Positions 20,092 through 29,524 are shown, counted from the stretch's first letter. The stretch: 42,659 nucleotides of DNA from Catenulisporales bacterium (GCA_019510485.1 JAEKKI010000125.1:1-42659), one strand, 5' to 3'. Numbers and translations: made by a program. The notes: generated by a model from the letters alone, not told the origin.

Positions 20092-21639
20092 CTACTCACC
20101 GCCGCCACCGTTGCCCACCGCCGACCGCATCGTCCCGGCGACCGCGACCGCCTTCAGCACCGCCATCGCCTTGTTGCGGCACTCCACGTCCTCCGACACC
20201 GGATCGCTGTCCGCGACGATCCCGGCCCCGGCCTGCACGTAAGCCACCCCGTCGCGGATCAGCGCCGTGCGGATCGCGATGGCGGTGTCGGCGTCCCCGG
20301 CGAAGTCCAGGTATCCGACGATGCCGCCGTACAGTCCGCGCCGCGTCGGCTCGTTCTGCTCGATGATCTCCATCGCGCGCGGCTTCGGGGCGCCGGACAG
20401 GGTGCCGGCCGGGAAGGTGGCGGCGACCGCGTCGAAGGCGGTCTTGCCCGGGGCCAGGTCGCCGATGACCGTGGAGACGATGTGCATGATGTGGCTGTAC
20501 CGCTCGATCGCCATGAAGTCGACGACCTCCACCGTGCCCGGGCGGCTGATCCGGCCCAGGTCGTTGCGGCCGAGGTCGACCAGCATCAGGTGCTCGGCGC
20601 GCTCCTTGGGGTCGGCCAGCAGGTCGGCGGCCAGTTGCGCGTCCTGTTCCGGGTCGGCGCCGCGCGGGCGGGTTCCGGCGATCGGGTGCAGCATGGCGCG
20701 GCCCTCGGTGACCTTGACCAGCGCCTCGGGCGAGGAGCCGACGATGTCGAAGCTGGAGCCGTCCGGTGTCGGCATCCGCAGCAGGTACATGTACGGGCTC
20801 GGGTTCGTCGCGCGCAGCACCCGGTAGACGTCCAGTGCCGAGGCCGAGACCTGCGCCTCGAAGCGCTGGCTCACCACGATCTGGAACGCCTCGCCGGACT
20901 TGATCTCCTCGATGCAGCGCAGCACCGTCTCGCGGTAGTCCTCGGGGGTGCGGTTCGCCGCGAACTCCGGCGCCGCGGCCGGGTCGTACACCACGGGCGT
21001 GTTGACCACCGGCTCGTTCAAAGCCGCCGTCATGGCGTCCAGGCGTTCGGCGGCGCGCGCGTAGGCGGCCTCCACGCCGGAGGGCAGGTTGTCGTGGTTC
21101 ACCACGTTGGCGATCAGCCATACCGAGCCGTCGGCGTGGTCCAGCACCGCCAGGTCGAGGCTGAGCAGGAACGTCAGCTCGGGGATGCGCAGGTCGTCCT
21201 TGGCCAGCTCTGGCAGCCGCTCCAGGCGCCGGACCGAGTCATACCCCATATAGCCGACCAGTCCCCCGGTCAGCGGCGGCAGCCCGGGCAGGCGCGGGGT
21301 GTGCAGCAGCTCCAGTGTCTCGCGCAGCACCTCCAGCGGGTCCCCGGCGGCCGGCAGCCCGACCGGCGGCTCCCCGATCCAGTACGCGGCGCCGTCCTTC
21401 TCGCTGAGCGCCGCGCCGGTGCTCACGCCGACGAAGGAGTACCGGGACCAGATGCCGTGCTCGGCCGATTCCAGCAGGAACGTGCCCGGCCGCTCGGCGG
21501 CGAGCTTGCGGTAGAGCCCGACCGGGGTCTCGCCGTCGGCCAGCACCCGCCGCACCACCGGGATCACCCGGCGGTCGCGCGCCAGCTCGCGGAAGGTCGG
21601 CAGGTCGGGGGTGTCCACTCCTGGGGGGAAGGCCGTCAT
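20092..21639 (-). CDS. trpE: Anthranilate synthase component I
   Basis: TrpE converts chorismate to anthranilate, with ammonia from a TrpG partner that is not in this window. The 515-residue protein has the tryptophan feedback-binding motif LLES at 55-58. The chorismate-binding half shows [31 protein letters not shown] and [15 protein letters not shown]. The ATG at 21639 overlaps the hisI stop in an ATGA, so expression is coupled to hisI as in Streptomyces. No leader peptide can fit upstream, which makes separate attenuation of trpE unlikely here. Confidence 0.97.
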   Translation of the reverse strand: MTAFPPGVDTPDLPTFRELARDRRVIPVVRRVLADGETPVGLYRKLAAERPGTFLLESAEHGIWSRYSFVGVSTGAALSEKDGAAYWIGEPPVGLPAAGDPLEVLRETLELLHTPRLPGLPPLTGGLVGYMGYDSVRRLERLPELAKDDLRIPELTFLLSLDLAVLDHADGSVWLIANVVNHDNLPSGVEAAYARAAERLDAMTAALNEPVVNTPVVYDPAAAPEFAANRTPEDYRETVLRCIEEIKSGEAFQIVVSQRFEAQVSASALDVYRVLRATNPSPYMYLLRMPTPDGSSFDIVGSSPEALVKVTEGRAMLHPIAGTRPRGADPEQDAQLAADLLADPKERAEHLMLVDLGRNDLGRISRPGTVEVVDFMAIERYSHIMHIVSTVIGDLAPGKTAFDAVAATFPAGTLSGAPKPRAMEIIEQNEPTRRGLYGGIVGYLDFAGDADTAIAIRTALIRDGVAYVQAGAGIVADSDPVSEDVECRNKAMAVLKAVAVAGTMRSAVGNGGGGE

Positions 21640-22016
21640 GTCGCTGATTCTCCCAGAGCGACGCCGCCGCCCAGCGGCAGGGCCCCGGCGTCGAAGCACG
21701 TGCGGTCCCCGGTGTGGCAGGCCCCGCCGCTCTGGTCCACCTTCAGCAGCACGACGTCGCCGTCGCAGTCCAGCGCCGCGGACTTCAGCGTCTGCACGTT
21801 CCCGGAGGTGTCGCCCTTGGTCCAGTACTCGGCGCGCGACCGCGACCAGTACGTCACCCGTCCGGTGGCCAGCGTGCGCCGCAGCGCCTCGTCGTCCATC
21901 CAGGCCAGCATCAGCACCTCGCCGGTGTCGTACTGCTGCGCGATCGCGGCGAACAGGCCGTGCTCGTCGTGCTTGAGGCGGGCGGCGATGGCGGGATCGA
22001 GGACTTCATCGGTCAT
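21636..22016 (-). CDS. hisI: Phosphoribosyl-AMP cyclohydrolase
   Basis: HisI opens the purine ring of phosphoribosyl-AMP in the third step of histidine synthesis. The 126-residue protein carries the zinc ligands Cys84, Cys100 and Cys107 ([19 protein letters not shown]), the Mg-binding Asp cluster next to Cys84 and the conserved [11 protein letters not shown] and VTYWSRSR segments. It is the monofunctional form; the HisE domain is absent. It is separated from the main his operon by the exporter and the inserted pair, and overlaps trpE by 4 bases. Confidence 0.95.
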   Translation of the reverse strand: MTDEVLDPAIAARLKHDEHGLFAAIAQQYDTGEVLMLAWMDDEALRRTLATGRVTYWSRSRAEYWTKGDTSGNVQTLKSAALDCDGDVVLLKVDQSGGACHTGDRTCFDAGALPLGGGVALGESAT

Positions 22017-22061
22017 ACAGCCATTGTCGCCCAGCGCCTCGGCCGCGCGTGCGGTGCTCCG

Positions 22062-23894
22062 TCAGGTCCGCTGCTGCCGGGCCCAGCTCTCGTGCAGCCC
22101 GGAATACACGCCGCCGGCCGCGACCAGTTCGCGGTGCGGCCCGCGCTCCACGATCCGCCCGGCGTCGAACACGAACACCTCGTCGGCGGCCTCGGCCGTG
22201 GACAGCCGGTGCGCGATGGCGATCGAGGTGCGGCCGCGGGTCAGGCCGTCCAGGGCGCGGCCGATGCGCACCTCGGTCGCCGGATCGACCGCGGAGGTGG
22301 CCTCGTCCAGGACCAGCAGGTCGGGGTCGGCGATGTAGGCCCGGGCCAGGGCCACCAGCTGGCGCTCGCCGGCCGACAGCGACTCGCCGCGCTGGCCGAC
22401 CCGGGTGGCCAGGCCCTCGGGCAGGCCGTCGAGCCAGTCGGTCAGGCCAAGGTCGTCGAACGCTTGACGCACTTCGGCGTCGGTGGCGCCGGGCTTGCCG
22501 TAGCGGACGTTGTCGCCGACGGTCATGTCGAACAGGAAGCCGTCCTGCGGCACCATCACCATGCGCGAGCGCAGGGTCTGGAAGTCGACGTCCCTGAGCG
22601 GCACGCCGTTGATCACGATCTGCCCGGAGGTCGGGTCCATCAGCCGGGTCAGCAGCTTGGCGAACGTCGTCTTGCCCGAACCGGTCTCGCCGACCACCGC
22701 CACCCGGGTCCGCGGCTTGATCTCGGTGCTCAGCGCGTGCAGCACCGGGGCGCCGCCGGGATAGGCGAATCCGACCTCTTCGAAAGCGACGCCGAGCGGC
22801 CCCTCGGCCGGAGCCACGCCGGTGCTGCCGGGGTCCACCACGTCCGGCGGCGCCTCCAGCAGCCCGACGATCCGCCGCCAGCCGGCGATCGCGTTCTGCG
22901 CCTCGTTCAGCATCTCGGTGCCGAACTGCACCGGCGAGATGAACAGCGTCACCAGGAACATCATCGCGGTCAGCTCGCCGGCGGTGAGGTGGCCGCCGAC
23001 GCCGAGCAGCACGCCGAGCACCACGATGCCCGCGGTCACCACGCCGGCCACCAGCTCGCCCATGGAGAAGGTGACGACGATCAGCCGCTGGGTGCGCAGC
23101 TGCGAGTCGCGGGTGGACCGCACCGCCTCGCCGATCCGGCGCCCGGCCCGCTCCTCGATGCCGTAGGCGCGCAGCACGTCCGCGCCGACCAGCGACTCGG
23201 AGACCTCGCCGAGCATCTTCCCGTAGCGCTGCCGCACCTTGCCGTACGCACGGCCGGTGCGGGCCTGGATCCGCCGCATGATGAGGAACATCGGCACGAA
23301 GCACGCCCACACGAACAGCGTCAGCTGCCAGGAATACAGGGCCATGACGATGGTGACGATCAGCACCTGGGCCGCGGCGATGAACAGGAACATGCCGCCC
23401 TGCTGGATGAACACCGTGACGGTGTCGATGTCGCTGGTCACCCGGCTCACCAGGGCGCCGCGCTGCTCGGACTGCTGGTGCAGCATCGACAGGTCGTGGA
23501 CGTGCCGGAACGCCTTGGCGCGCACCGCGGACAGCCCGCGCTCGCTGGTGGTGTAGAGCCGCACGTTCATCAGGTACGCCGACAGCGCCGTGATCAGCAC
23601 GGCCACGGCGCTGAGCGCGACCATCGTGCGCACCACGCCGTAGTCGGGGCCGCCCTTGGCGAGGATGCCGCGGTCCAGGGTCTGCTGGACGGTCAGCGGG
23701 ATCACGAGGCGGCCGACGGTGGACACCAGCGCGAGGGCGATCGTGACGCCGAGGCCCTTGGTGAACTCCGGTGCCAGGCGCAGCCCGCGGCGCAGAACGG
23801 CGTAGCCGCCGTCGGTGGCTTCGGGGAGTCGGTAGCCGCCGGCCGGGGAGTCGGTCTTCGACCCGGCCTTGGGATCGACGGTGGCGGTGGTCAT
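22062..23894 (-). CDS. ABC exporter subunit with canonical Walker B, signature LSAGE
   Basis: This 610-residue fusion of a six-helix transmembrane domain (about 40-330) and an ATPase domain (about 365-600) shows Walker A GETGSGKTT, Q-loop VPQDGFLF, signature LSAGERQ, Walker B LLVLDEATSAVD with the catalytic Glu, and switch His in AIAHRLST. The signature departs from LSGGQ, while the neighbour has a normal signature but a defective Walker B, so the two form an asymmetric heterodimer. The substrate is unknown; related pairs export drugs, lipids or peptides. It overlaps the neighbour's stop by 4 bases (ATGA). Confidence 0.92.
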   Translation of the reverse strand: MTTATVDPKAGSKTDSPAGGYRLPEATDGGYAVLRRGLRLAPEFTKGLGVTIALALVSTVGRLVIPLTVQQTLDRGILAKGGPDYGVVRTMVALSAVAVLITALSAYLMNVRLYTTSERGLSAVRAKAFRHVHDLSMLHQQSEQRGALVSRVTSDIDTVTVFIQQGGMFLFIAAAQVLIVTIVMALYSWQLTLFVWACFVPMFLIMRRIQARTGRAYGKVRQRYGKMLGEVSESLVGADVLRAYGIEERAGRRIGEAVRSTRDSQLRTQRLIVVTFSMGELVAGVVTAGIVVLGVLLGVGGHLTAGELTAMMFLVTLFISPVQFGTEMLNEAQNAIAGWRRIVGLLEAPPDVVDPGSTGVAPAEGPLGVAFEEVGFAYPGGAPVLHALSTEIKPRTRVAVVGETGSGKTTFAKLLTRLMDPTSGQIVINGVPLRDVDFQTLRSRMVMVPQDGFLFDMTVGDNVRYGKPGATDAEVRQAFDDLGLTDWLDGLPEGLATRVGQRGESLSAGERQLVALARAYIADPDLLVLDEATSAVDPATEVRIGRALDGLTRGRTSIAIAHRLSTAEAADEVFVFDAGRIVERGPHRELVAAGGVYSGLHESWARQQRT

Positions 23895-25870
23895 CGGCCG
23901 GCCTCCTGCAGCTCTCCGTCGCGCGGTTCGGCGATGCGGGGTTCGTCGCTGCCGGGTTCGTCGCTGCCGGCTTCGTCACCGTCCTCGGCGGCCCGCTCAG
24001 CGTCCGCGCGCTCGTCGTGGTCCCGCTCGTAGGCCGTGATCAGCTCGCGGTAGCCGTCGCAGCGCTCGACCAATTCGGTGTGCGTGCCCTGATCCATGAT
24101 CCGGCCGTGTTCCAGATACACGACCTCGTCGGCCAGCGCGATCGTCGCCTTGCGATAGGCGACCACCAGCACGGTCGAGGCCAGGGTGCCTTCGCCGGCG
24201 GCCTCGCGGAGCCCGCTCAGGATCGCCGCCTCCACCTGCGGGTCGACGCTGGCCGTGCAGTCGTCCAGGATCAGCAGCCGAGGCCGGCGGATCAGGGCCC
24301 TGGCCAGCGCCAGCCGCTGCCGCTGGCCGCCGGACAGGGTCGCGCCGCGCTCGCCGATGACCGCGTCCAGCCCCCCGGGCAGCCGTTTGACGAACCGCTC
24401 GGCCTGGGCCAGCCGCAGCGCGGCCCAGATCTGCTCGTCGTCGGCGTCGCGGTCCAGGCGGACGTTGTCGCGGATGCTGTCCTGGAACAGGAACGTCTGC
24501 TGCGGCACCAGCGCCACCTGCGCCGAGATCTCGCCGCGGGCGAACTCGCGCACGTCGGTGCCGTCCAGGCGCACGGTGCCGGCGGTGGGGTCGGCCAGGC
24601 GGGCCAGCAGGGAGGTCAGCGTGGACTTGCCGGCTCCCGTCGGGCCGACCAGGGCCACCGTGGCGCCCGGGCGCAGGGTCAGGTCGACGTCCCGCAGGAT
24701 CGCCTGGCCGTCGTAGCCGAAGCTGACGTGCTCCAGGCCGACGGTCGCGGCGCCGTCCGCTCCGGTCCCGGCCTCGGCCTCGGTCTCGGTCTCGGTCTCG
24801 GCACCGGCTTCGACGGCACGGGCTCGGCGCGTCCCGAACTCCATGTCCCCGCGCGCGTCGAGCACGGCCTTGACCCGCTCATAGCCGACGACGGCGCGCG
24901 GCAGCTCGCCGAGCACCCAGCCGATGGCGCGCAGCGGGAAGGCGAGCAGCGTGATCAGATAGGCGATCTGCACGACCTGCCCGGGCTGGATCGCCCCGGA
25001 CGCCACCCGGGAGGTGCCGACCAGCAGCGCGACCAGCACCCCGAGGTTCGGCACCGCCTCCAGCGCCGGGTCGAAGAACGCCCGGGCCCGGCCGGCGGCG
25101 ATGTTGGCGTCCCGCAGCCGGTCGGCGGCCACGGCGAAGCGGGCCGTCTCGGCCTCCTCGCGGCCCAGCGTCTTGACGACCAGGCCGCCGTCGAAGGACT
25201 CGTGCGCGATCTCGGCCACGCCGGCGCGCTGTTCCTGCGCGGCGGCCAGGCGCGGCGCGGCGTAGCGCTGGTAGACGGTGTTCAGCACGATGATCGCCGG
25301 GAACAGCAGGAAGCCGATGACCGCCAGCACCGGGTCGGTGAGGACCATCGAGACCAGCGCGGCGACCATCATGATCAGCACGCCCAGCGACATCGGCAGC
25401 GGCGCGATGAACTGCCAGGTCATCTCGACGTCGGACCCGGCGTTGGACAGCAGCTGGCCGGTGGGGTGGCGGCGGTGCCAGGACAGCGGGAGCTGGAGGT
25501 AGCGCTGGGTGACCGCGGCGCGATAGCGGGCCTGGAGCCGGAACTGCATGACGCCGGCCAGCAGCCGGCGGCCGATGATGCCCAGGACCTTGGCCAGCGC
25601 CACGCCGAGGATCAGCAGGCCGCCGGCGGCGGTGGCCCCGGCCGGAACCTTGTCGTCGTGGAAGGCCGGCAGCACCACGTGGTCGGTGGCCCAGCCGACG
25701 GCCCACGCCGATCCGACGGTCATGATCCCGTAGACGGCGCTACCGGTGACCGCCGCGGCGAAGACCCGCGGCTCGGTGCGGATGCCGATGACGAGCAGGC
25801 CGAAACCACGCCTGAGGATGGACTTCTGCGTGCCCGCGGTCGACTGCAAACTCTCCGTACTCAACTCCAC
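23891..25870 (-). CDS. ABC exporter subunit with degenerate catalytic site
   Basis: The 659-residue fusion of membrane domain (about 35-330) and ATPase domain (about 370-600) shows Walker A GPTGAGKST, Q-loop VPQQTFLF and a canonical signature LSGGQRQ. Walker B is LLILDDCTASVD with Asp in place of the catalytic Glu, and the switch position reads VVAYRKAT with Tyr in place of His. Its own ATP site should be slow or inactive, as in heterodimeric exporters. A Glu/Thr repeat (ETETETEAEA) links the domains, and the tail is acidic with short SDEPGSDEP repeats. GTG 25870 is the likely start; a TTG two codons later is possible. Confidence 0.9.
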   Translation of the reverse strand: MELSTESLQSTAGTQKSILRRGFGLLVIGIRTEPRVFAAAVTGSAVYGIMTVGSAWAVGWATDHVVLPAFHDDKVPAGATAAGGLLILGVALAKVLGIIGRRLLAGVMQFRLQARYRAAVTQRYLQLPLSWHRRHPTGQLLSNAGSDVEMTWQFIAPLPMSLGVLIMMVAALVSMVLTDPVLAVIGFLLFPAIIVLNTVYQRYAAPRLAAAQEQRAGVAEIAHESFDGGLVVKTLGREEAETARFAVAADRLRDANIAAGRARAFFDPALEAVPNLGVLVALLVGTSRVASGAIQPGQVVQIAYLITLLAFPLRAIGWVLGELPRAVVGYERVKAVLDARGDMEFGTRRARAVEAGAETETETEAEAGTGADGAATVGLEHVSFGYDGQAILRDVDLTLRPGATVALVGPTGAGKSTLTSLLARLADPTAGTVRLDGTDVREFARGEISAQVALVPQQTFLFQDSIRDNVRLDRDADDEQIWAALRLAQAERFVKRLPGGLDAVIGERGATLSGGQRQRLALARALIRRPRLLILDDCTASVDPQVEAAILSGLREAAGEGTLASTVLVVAYRKATIALADEVVYLEHGRIMDQGTHTELVERCDGYRELITAYERDHDERADAERAAEDGDEAGSDEPGSDEPRIAEPRDGELQEAGR

Positions 25871-25886
25871 CCGCCCTTATTGCGAC

Positions 25887-25955
25887 TCCCTACCCGGATA
25901 CACAATGGCGGACAACACCCCGGGAGGTAAAACCCATTCCGGATGATGGGGTGTT
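25887..25955 (-). promoter_or_regulatory. Putative promoter of the ABC exporter operon with flanking inverted repeat
   Basis: Read leftward, TTGTCC (25915-25910) and TAGGGA (25892-25887) are 17 bases apart, about 20 nt before the GTG start. AACACCCC (25914-25921) and GGGGTGTT (25948-25955) form an inverted repeat overlapping the -35 edge and could be an operator. Both are by inspection. The rest of 25956-26231 shows no gene or structure I can support. Confidence 0.4.
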
Positions 25956-26231
25956 ACCGGCCCGCGCGGGTCCAGGAACTGTTCGAACGGCGCCGCGGTG
26001 GACCACCCCGAGCGCCCGGCTTCCGGACGACAGCCAGGGTGGACGCGCGCGTGCGCGTGCAGCACGGCGGCCGAGGCGCTGTCAGTCCGCGCGGCGGTCC
26101 GGTAACGGTCCGGACTTGGCCGACTTCTTCGTGGCGTTCCGCCCGGTGACTCCTCGGCGATGACGATGGTTCCCCATTGACGCAGAGGGCTGATGGTGGC
26201 TCGATAGCCGACTTCCAAGTTGCCTTCGCGC

Positions 26232-26237
26232 TATCGT
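26232..26237 (+). promoter_or_regulatory. Putative -10 element for the inserted gene pair
   Basis: TATCGT at 26232-26237 fits the actinomycete TANNNT pattern. The GTG at 26245, in frame with the ORF, would then start a leaderless message. Confidence 0.4.
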
Positions 26238-26427
26238 GACGAACGTGGGTACGGTGGTGCACAAGCACGAGACGATCTTGAATGATCTGCGTGCTGCGCT
26301 GCTCGCCGGCGGCCTGGCGCCCTGCGACGTCACCGCATTCATGGACGAGTCCGAGATGCCGGTGTTCGTCCAGGAGGAGATCGCCGACTCGTCCCGGCAC
26401 CGCTGGCGCTTCCGGGTCACGCTGTGA
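26236..26427 (+). CDS. Hypothetical 63-residue protein coupled to a binding-protein gene
   Basis: I do not recognise this protein. It starts at GTG 26236 or, if leaderless, at GTG 26245. It is soluble and mixed in charge, with a predicted helix (TILNDLRAALLAGG) followed by an acidic stretch (FMDESEMPVFVQEEIADS), and ends WRFRVTL. Its TGA stop overlaps the GTG of the next gene in a GTGA, a strong sign that both are real and cotranslated. The pair reads rightward within a long leftward block, consistent with insertion between the his and exporter genes. Confidence 0.55.
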   Translation: MTNVGTVVHKHETILNDLRAALLAGGLAPCDVTAFMDESEMPVFVQEEIADSSRHRWRFRVTL

Positions 26428-27380
26428 GGGCCGGGGCGTGCCTGTCATTGACAGGACGGTTCGCCCCGTTCGGGACTCAAGCAGCGAACGGGCTGCGACT
26501 GTGGGCTGATACGACCGGTGCCGAGCTGACCGTCTTGGATGACGAGAGCGAACCGGCGGTCCTCGCTAAGCGCCTGACGACCCTCGCGCCCACGGTGGAC
26601 CTGCTGTTCGGGCCGTACTCCACGGTGCTGATGCGTGCGGCCATCCCCATCGCTGAGCGAGCCGGCCGACTGCTGTTCAACCACGGCGGGTCCGGTGGTG
26701 CACTGTCCCATCCTGGTCGGGTCGTGAACGTGCTGACTCCGGCGCGCCGATATGCCGAGCCGTTCATCCAGCGGTTAGTGGAACTCGGAGGAGGCCCGCT
26801 CTATACCGCAGCGGGGCGCGGTGCGTTCGGCCGTGATGTGACCGACGGCGGTGCGGCGACGGCGCAGGCGGCCGGTATCACCGTCGCGCCGCTGGACCTG
26901 GACAATCCGCCGGCCAGGCCGTGGGATCTTTTGTCCGCCGGGGTGTACGAGGACGACGTAGCCACCGTGCGCGCTGCCCGTGCTCTGCCGAACCCACCCC
27001 GGTACCTGTGCAGCGTCGCCGCAGCGGTCGCCTCCTTCGCTCAGGACGTCGGAGACCCTGAAGGCATCTACGGCGTCGGGCAGTGGGCACCGGGTACCGG
27101 CAGGGCTGTGGACGCGGGGATGACTGAGGCGGCGTGCCTGGAAGCCTGGGACGCCCGATATGGCGGCGCGCCGGACTACCCGGCAGTGCAGGCGTACGCG
27201 GCCGGTGTGATCGCTCAGGCGGCCATGGCGGCGCCGGACGGCTTGTGGCGTGCCGTGGCGGCGCTCGACATCACCACCGTGTTCGGGCGGTTCCGCATCG
27301 ACGCCGACACCGGAGAACAGACCGGGCACGAGGCGGTGTTGACCCGATGGCACGGTGGTCAGTCGCTGCCCCTGCGCTGA
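26424..27380 (+). CDS. Periplasmic-binding-protein type 1 domain without signal peptide
   Basis: The 318-residue protein begins directly with the first strand of a type-1 binding fold (RAGACLSLTGRFAPFGTQAA then NGLRLWAD), as in branched-chain amino acid receptors after their signal peptide. The second-strand region LLFGPYSTVLMRAAIPIAERAGRLLF and YLCSVAAAVASFAQ fit the same fold. No signal peptide, lipobox or membrane helix is present, and the small upstream gene is in another frame, so the protein is predicted cytosolic. The precedent is the amide sensor AmiC, a cytosolic binding-protein fold that controls a regulator. No transporter genes adjoin it. The ligand is unknown. Start GTG 26424 overlaps the upstream stop. 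Confidence 0.75.
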   Translation: MRAGACLSLTGRFAPFGTQAANGLRLWADTTGAELTVLDDESEPAVLAKRLTTLAPTVDLLFGPYSTVLMRAAIPIAERAGRLLFNHGGSGGALSHPGRVVNVLTPARRYAEPFIQRLVELGGGPLYTAAGRGAFGRDVTDGGAATAQAAGITVAPLDLDNPPARPWDLLSAGVYEDDVATVRAARALPNPPRYLCSVAAAVASFAQDVGDPEGIYGVGQWAPGTGRAVDAGMTEAACLEAWDARYGGAPDYPAVQAYAAGVIAQAAMAAPDGLWRAVAALDITTVFGRFRIDADTGEQTGHEAVLTRWHGGQSLPLR

Positions 27381-27498
27381 ACGCCCGTGCATCCACTGCT
27401 CGGCAGTGACCGGGACCGGCGTCCCTGGCTATGGCGCGACGCGGCCGAGGCTGGACTCGAACAGCGCCCGCCGGAGCGGCTCCGGGTCCGCCGCGTTG

Positions 27499-28287
27499 TC
27501 ACCGCACCGGGTACCCGGCCTCCCGCAGCGAGGCCTTCACCTCGCCGATCGCCACGTCGCCGAAGTGGAACACCGACGCGGCCAGCACCGCGTCCGCGCC
27601 GGCGCCGACCGCCGGGGCGAAGTGGCCCACGGCGCCGGCGCCGCCGGAGGCGATCAGCGGCACCGTGACGGCCGCCCGCACCGCCGCCAGCATCTGCAGG
27701 TCGAAGCCCTGCTTCATGCCGTCGGCGTCGATGGAGTTCAGCAGGATCTCACCGGCGCCGAGCTCGGCGGCGCGCGCCGCCCAGGCCACGGCGTCGATGC
27801 CGGTGGAGCGGCGGCCGCCGTGGGTGGTGACTTCGTAGCCGGAGTCGGTGGCGACGCCCTCGGGGCAGCGGCGCGCGTCGACGGACAGCACCAGCACCTG
27901 GTTGCCGAACCGGTCGGCGATCTCGGCGATGAGCTCGGGCCGGGTGACGGCGGCGGTGTTGACGCCGACCTTGTCCGCGCCGGCGCGCAGCAGCCGGTTC
28001 ACGTCCTCGGCCGAGCGGACGCCGCCGCCGACGGTCAGCGGGATGAACACCTGGTCGGCGGTGCGGCCGACGACGTCGTAGACGGTGGCGCGGGCGTCGG
28101 AGGAGGCGGTGACGTCCAGGAAGGTCAGCTCGTCGGCGCCGGCGGCGTCGTAGGCGCGGGCCAGCTCCACCGGGTCGCCGGCGTCGCGCAGGTTCTCGAA
28201 GTTCACGCCCTTCACCACGCGTCCGGCGTCGACGTCCAGGCACGGGATGACGCGGACGGCCAGTCGGCCGGGGGCGGCGGTGCTCAC
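27499..28287 (-). CDS. hisF: Imidazole glycerol phosphate synthase, cyclase subunit
   Basis: HisF forms imidazole glycerol phosphate and AICAR using ammonia from HisH. The 262-residue barrel has the catalytic Asp18 ([16 protein letters not shown]), the second catalytic Asp in VLSVDARR, the phosphate loops VGGGVRS and ASGGAGA, and [13 protein letters not shown] 28287 has AAGGAG six bases upstream. It is the last gene of the leftward his operon and appears intact. The 118-nt spacer to the inserted pair (27381-27498) holds a small GC hairpin near 27470 but no gene. Confidence 0.96.
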   Translation of the reverse strand: MSTAAPGRLAVRVIPCLDVDAGRVVKGVNFENLRDAGDPVELARAYDAAGADELTFLDVTASSDARATVYDVVGRTADQVFIPLTVGGGVRSAEDVNRLLRAGADKVGVNTAAVTRPELIAEIADRFGNQVLVLSVDARRCPEGVATDSGYEVTTHGGRRSTGIDAVAWAARAAELGAGEILLNSIDADGMKQGFDLQMLAAVRAAVTVPLIASGGAGAVGHFAPAVGAGADAVLAASVFHFGDVAIGEVKASLREAGYPVR

Positions 28288-28307
28288 CTGCTGCTCCTTG
28301 TCGCGGT

Positions 28308-28347
28308 TCGTACTGCGGTCTCAGGGCTCGTACTGCGGTCTCAGGGC
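28308..28347. repeat. Exact 20-bp tandem duplication between ridA and hisF
   Basis: The 20-bp unit at 28308-28327 (TCGTACTGCG then GTCTCAGGGC) is repeated exactly at 28328-28347, and CTCGTACT recurs just after. It lies in the non-coding spacer upstream of the hisF ribosome binding site. Confidence 0.95.
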
Positions 28348-28356
28348 CGGCTCGTA

Positions 28357-28748
28357 CTACGCGCGGTCGGCGCGGTAGGCGTCCAGCTCGACCTCCACCA
28401 GCATCCCGGGGTCGGTGAGCCCGGAGACCACCAGCGCGGTGGCGGCCGGCCGGTGCTCGGCGAAGACCTCGCCGTGGGCCCGCCCGACCTCGTCGATGTC
28501 GCGGGCGTGGACCACGTACCAGCGGGTCCGCACCACGTCGCGCAGCTCGAACCCGGCCGCAGCGCCTTGCCCGCGGTGTCCAGCGCGACCTTCATCTGGG
28601 TGTAGGGGTCGCCGTTGCCCTTCACCATGCCGCCGACGGTGGCGGTGCAGCCGGCCACCCAGGCGTGCGGGCCGGCGACCACCACACGGGAGTATCCGTA
28701 CCGGGCCTCCCAGGGCCCGTCCGTGCCGATCCGCTGGACGTCGCTCAT
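28357..28748 (-). pseudogene. RidA-family protein, frameshifted
   Basis: RidA proteins hydrolyse reactive enamines and imines made by PLP enzymes. The 5' frame gives VQRIGTDGPWEARYGYSR, VVVAGPHAWVAGCTATV and MKVALDTAGKAL. The 3' part resumes in another frame as AAGFELRDVVRTRWYV, ending MLVEVELDAYRADRA at the TAG at 28357. The break is at about 28557-28563, where one base (or four, in a GCG-rich run) seems to be missing. ATG 28748 overlaps the priA stop in an ATGA, so the gene belongs to the his operon, as in Streptomyces. Confidence 0.85.
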
Positions 28749-29482
28749 CTCTGCGCGCTCCTGGTGAGTTCGAGGGCTGCTTCAAGCGTGAACGCGCCCG
28801 CGTAGAGCGCCTTGCCGACGATAGCGCCCTCGACCCCGATCGGCACCAGCGTGGCCAGCGCCGCGAGGTCGTCGAGTGAGGACACGCCGCCGGAGGCCAC
28901 GACCGGCCGGTCGGTGGCCGCGCAGACGCTGCGCAGCAGCTCCAGGTTGGGGCCGGTGAGGGTGCCGTCGCGGTGCACGTCGGTGACGACGTAGCGGGCG
29001 CAGCCGTCGGCGTCCAGGCGGGCCAGGACGTCGAACAGCTCGCCGCCGTCCTGGGTCCAGCCGCGCGCGGACAGTGTGGTGCCGCGCACGTCCAGGCCGA
29101 CGGCGATCCGGTCGCCGTGCTCGGCGATCGCGGCCCGGACCCAGTCCGGGGCCTCCAGCGCGGCGGTGCCGAGGTTGACGCGCCGGCAGCCGGTGGCCAG
29201 CGCGCGGTTCAGCGACTCGTCGTCGCGGATGCCGCCGGAGAGCTCCACCCGCACGTCGAGCTTGCCCACCACCTCGGCCAGCAGCTCGGCGTTGGAGCCG
29301 CGGCCGAAGGCGGCGTCCAGGTCCACCAGGTGGATCCACTCGGCGCCGGCGCTCTGCCAGGCCAGGGCCGCCGTGAGCGGGTCGCCGTAGGAGGTCTCCG
29401 AGCCCGCCGCGCCCTGGACCAGCCGGACGGCCTGGCCGTCGGCGACGTCGACGGCGGGGAGGAGTTCGAGGTAGCCGGGCAT
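28745..29482 (-). CDS. priA: Phosphoribosyl isomerase A (bifunctional HisA/TrpF)
   Basis: In actinobacteria this single barrel performs both the HisA isomerisation of ProFAR and the TrpF isomerisation of phosphoribosyl anthranilate. The 245-residue protein shows the catalytic Asp12 ([15 protein letters not shown]), the flexible loop [13 protein letters not shown], the second catalytic Asp in VGLDVRG, and phosphate loops ending VASGGVSS. No trpF is present among the trp genes here, which supports the double role. AAGGATCCTG precedes the ATG. A compact GC palindrome (29525-29542) lies in the 76-nt spacer to hisH. Confidence 0.93.
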   Translation of the reverse strand: MPGYLELLPAVDVADGQAVRLVQGAAGSETSYGDPLTAALAWQSAGAEWIHLVDLDAAFGRGSNAELLAEVVGKLDVRVELSGGIRDDESLNRALATGCRRVNLGTAALEAPDWVRAAIAEHGDRIAVGLDVRGTTLSARGWTQDGGELFDVLARLDADGCARYVVTDVHRDGTLTGPNLELLRSVCAATDRPVVASGGVSSLDDLAALATLVPIGVEGAIVGKALYAGAFTLEAALELTRSAQR

Positions 29483-29524
29483 CAGGATCCTTGTTCGGTC
29501 GGCCCGTTCGGCGGGAACGGGTAC

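Noticed and set aside
23935..23985. 15-bp direct repeats in the exporter tail (SDEPGSDEP)
   Set aside because: They are in frame and in a disordered acidic tail, so they need no special explanation.
24770..24815. CTCGGT/CTCGGC microsatellite in the exporter linker
   Set aside because: It is an in-frame Glu/Thr linker repeat; such low complexity is usual in high-GC genes.
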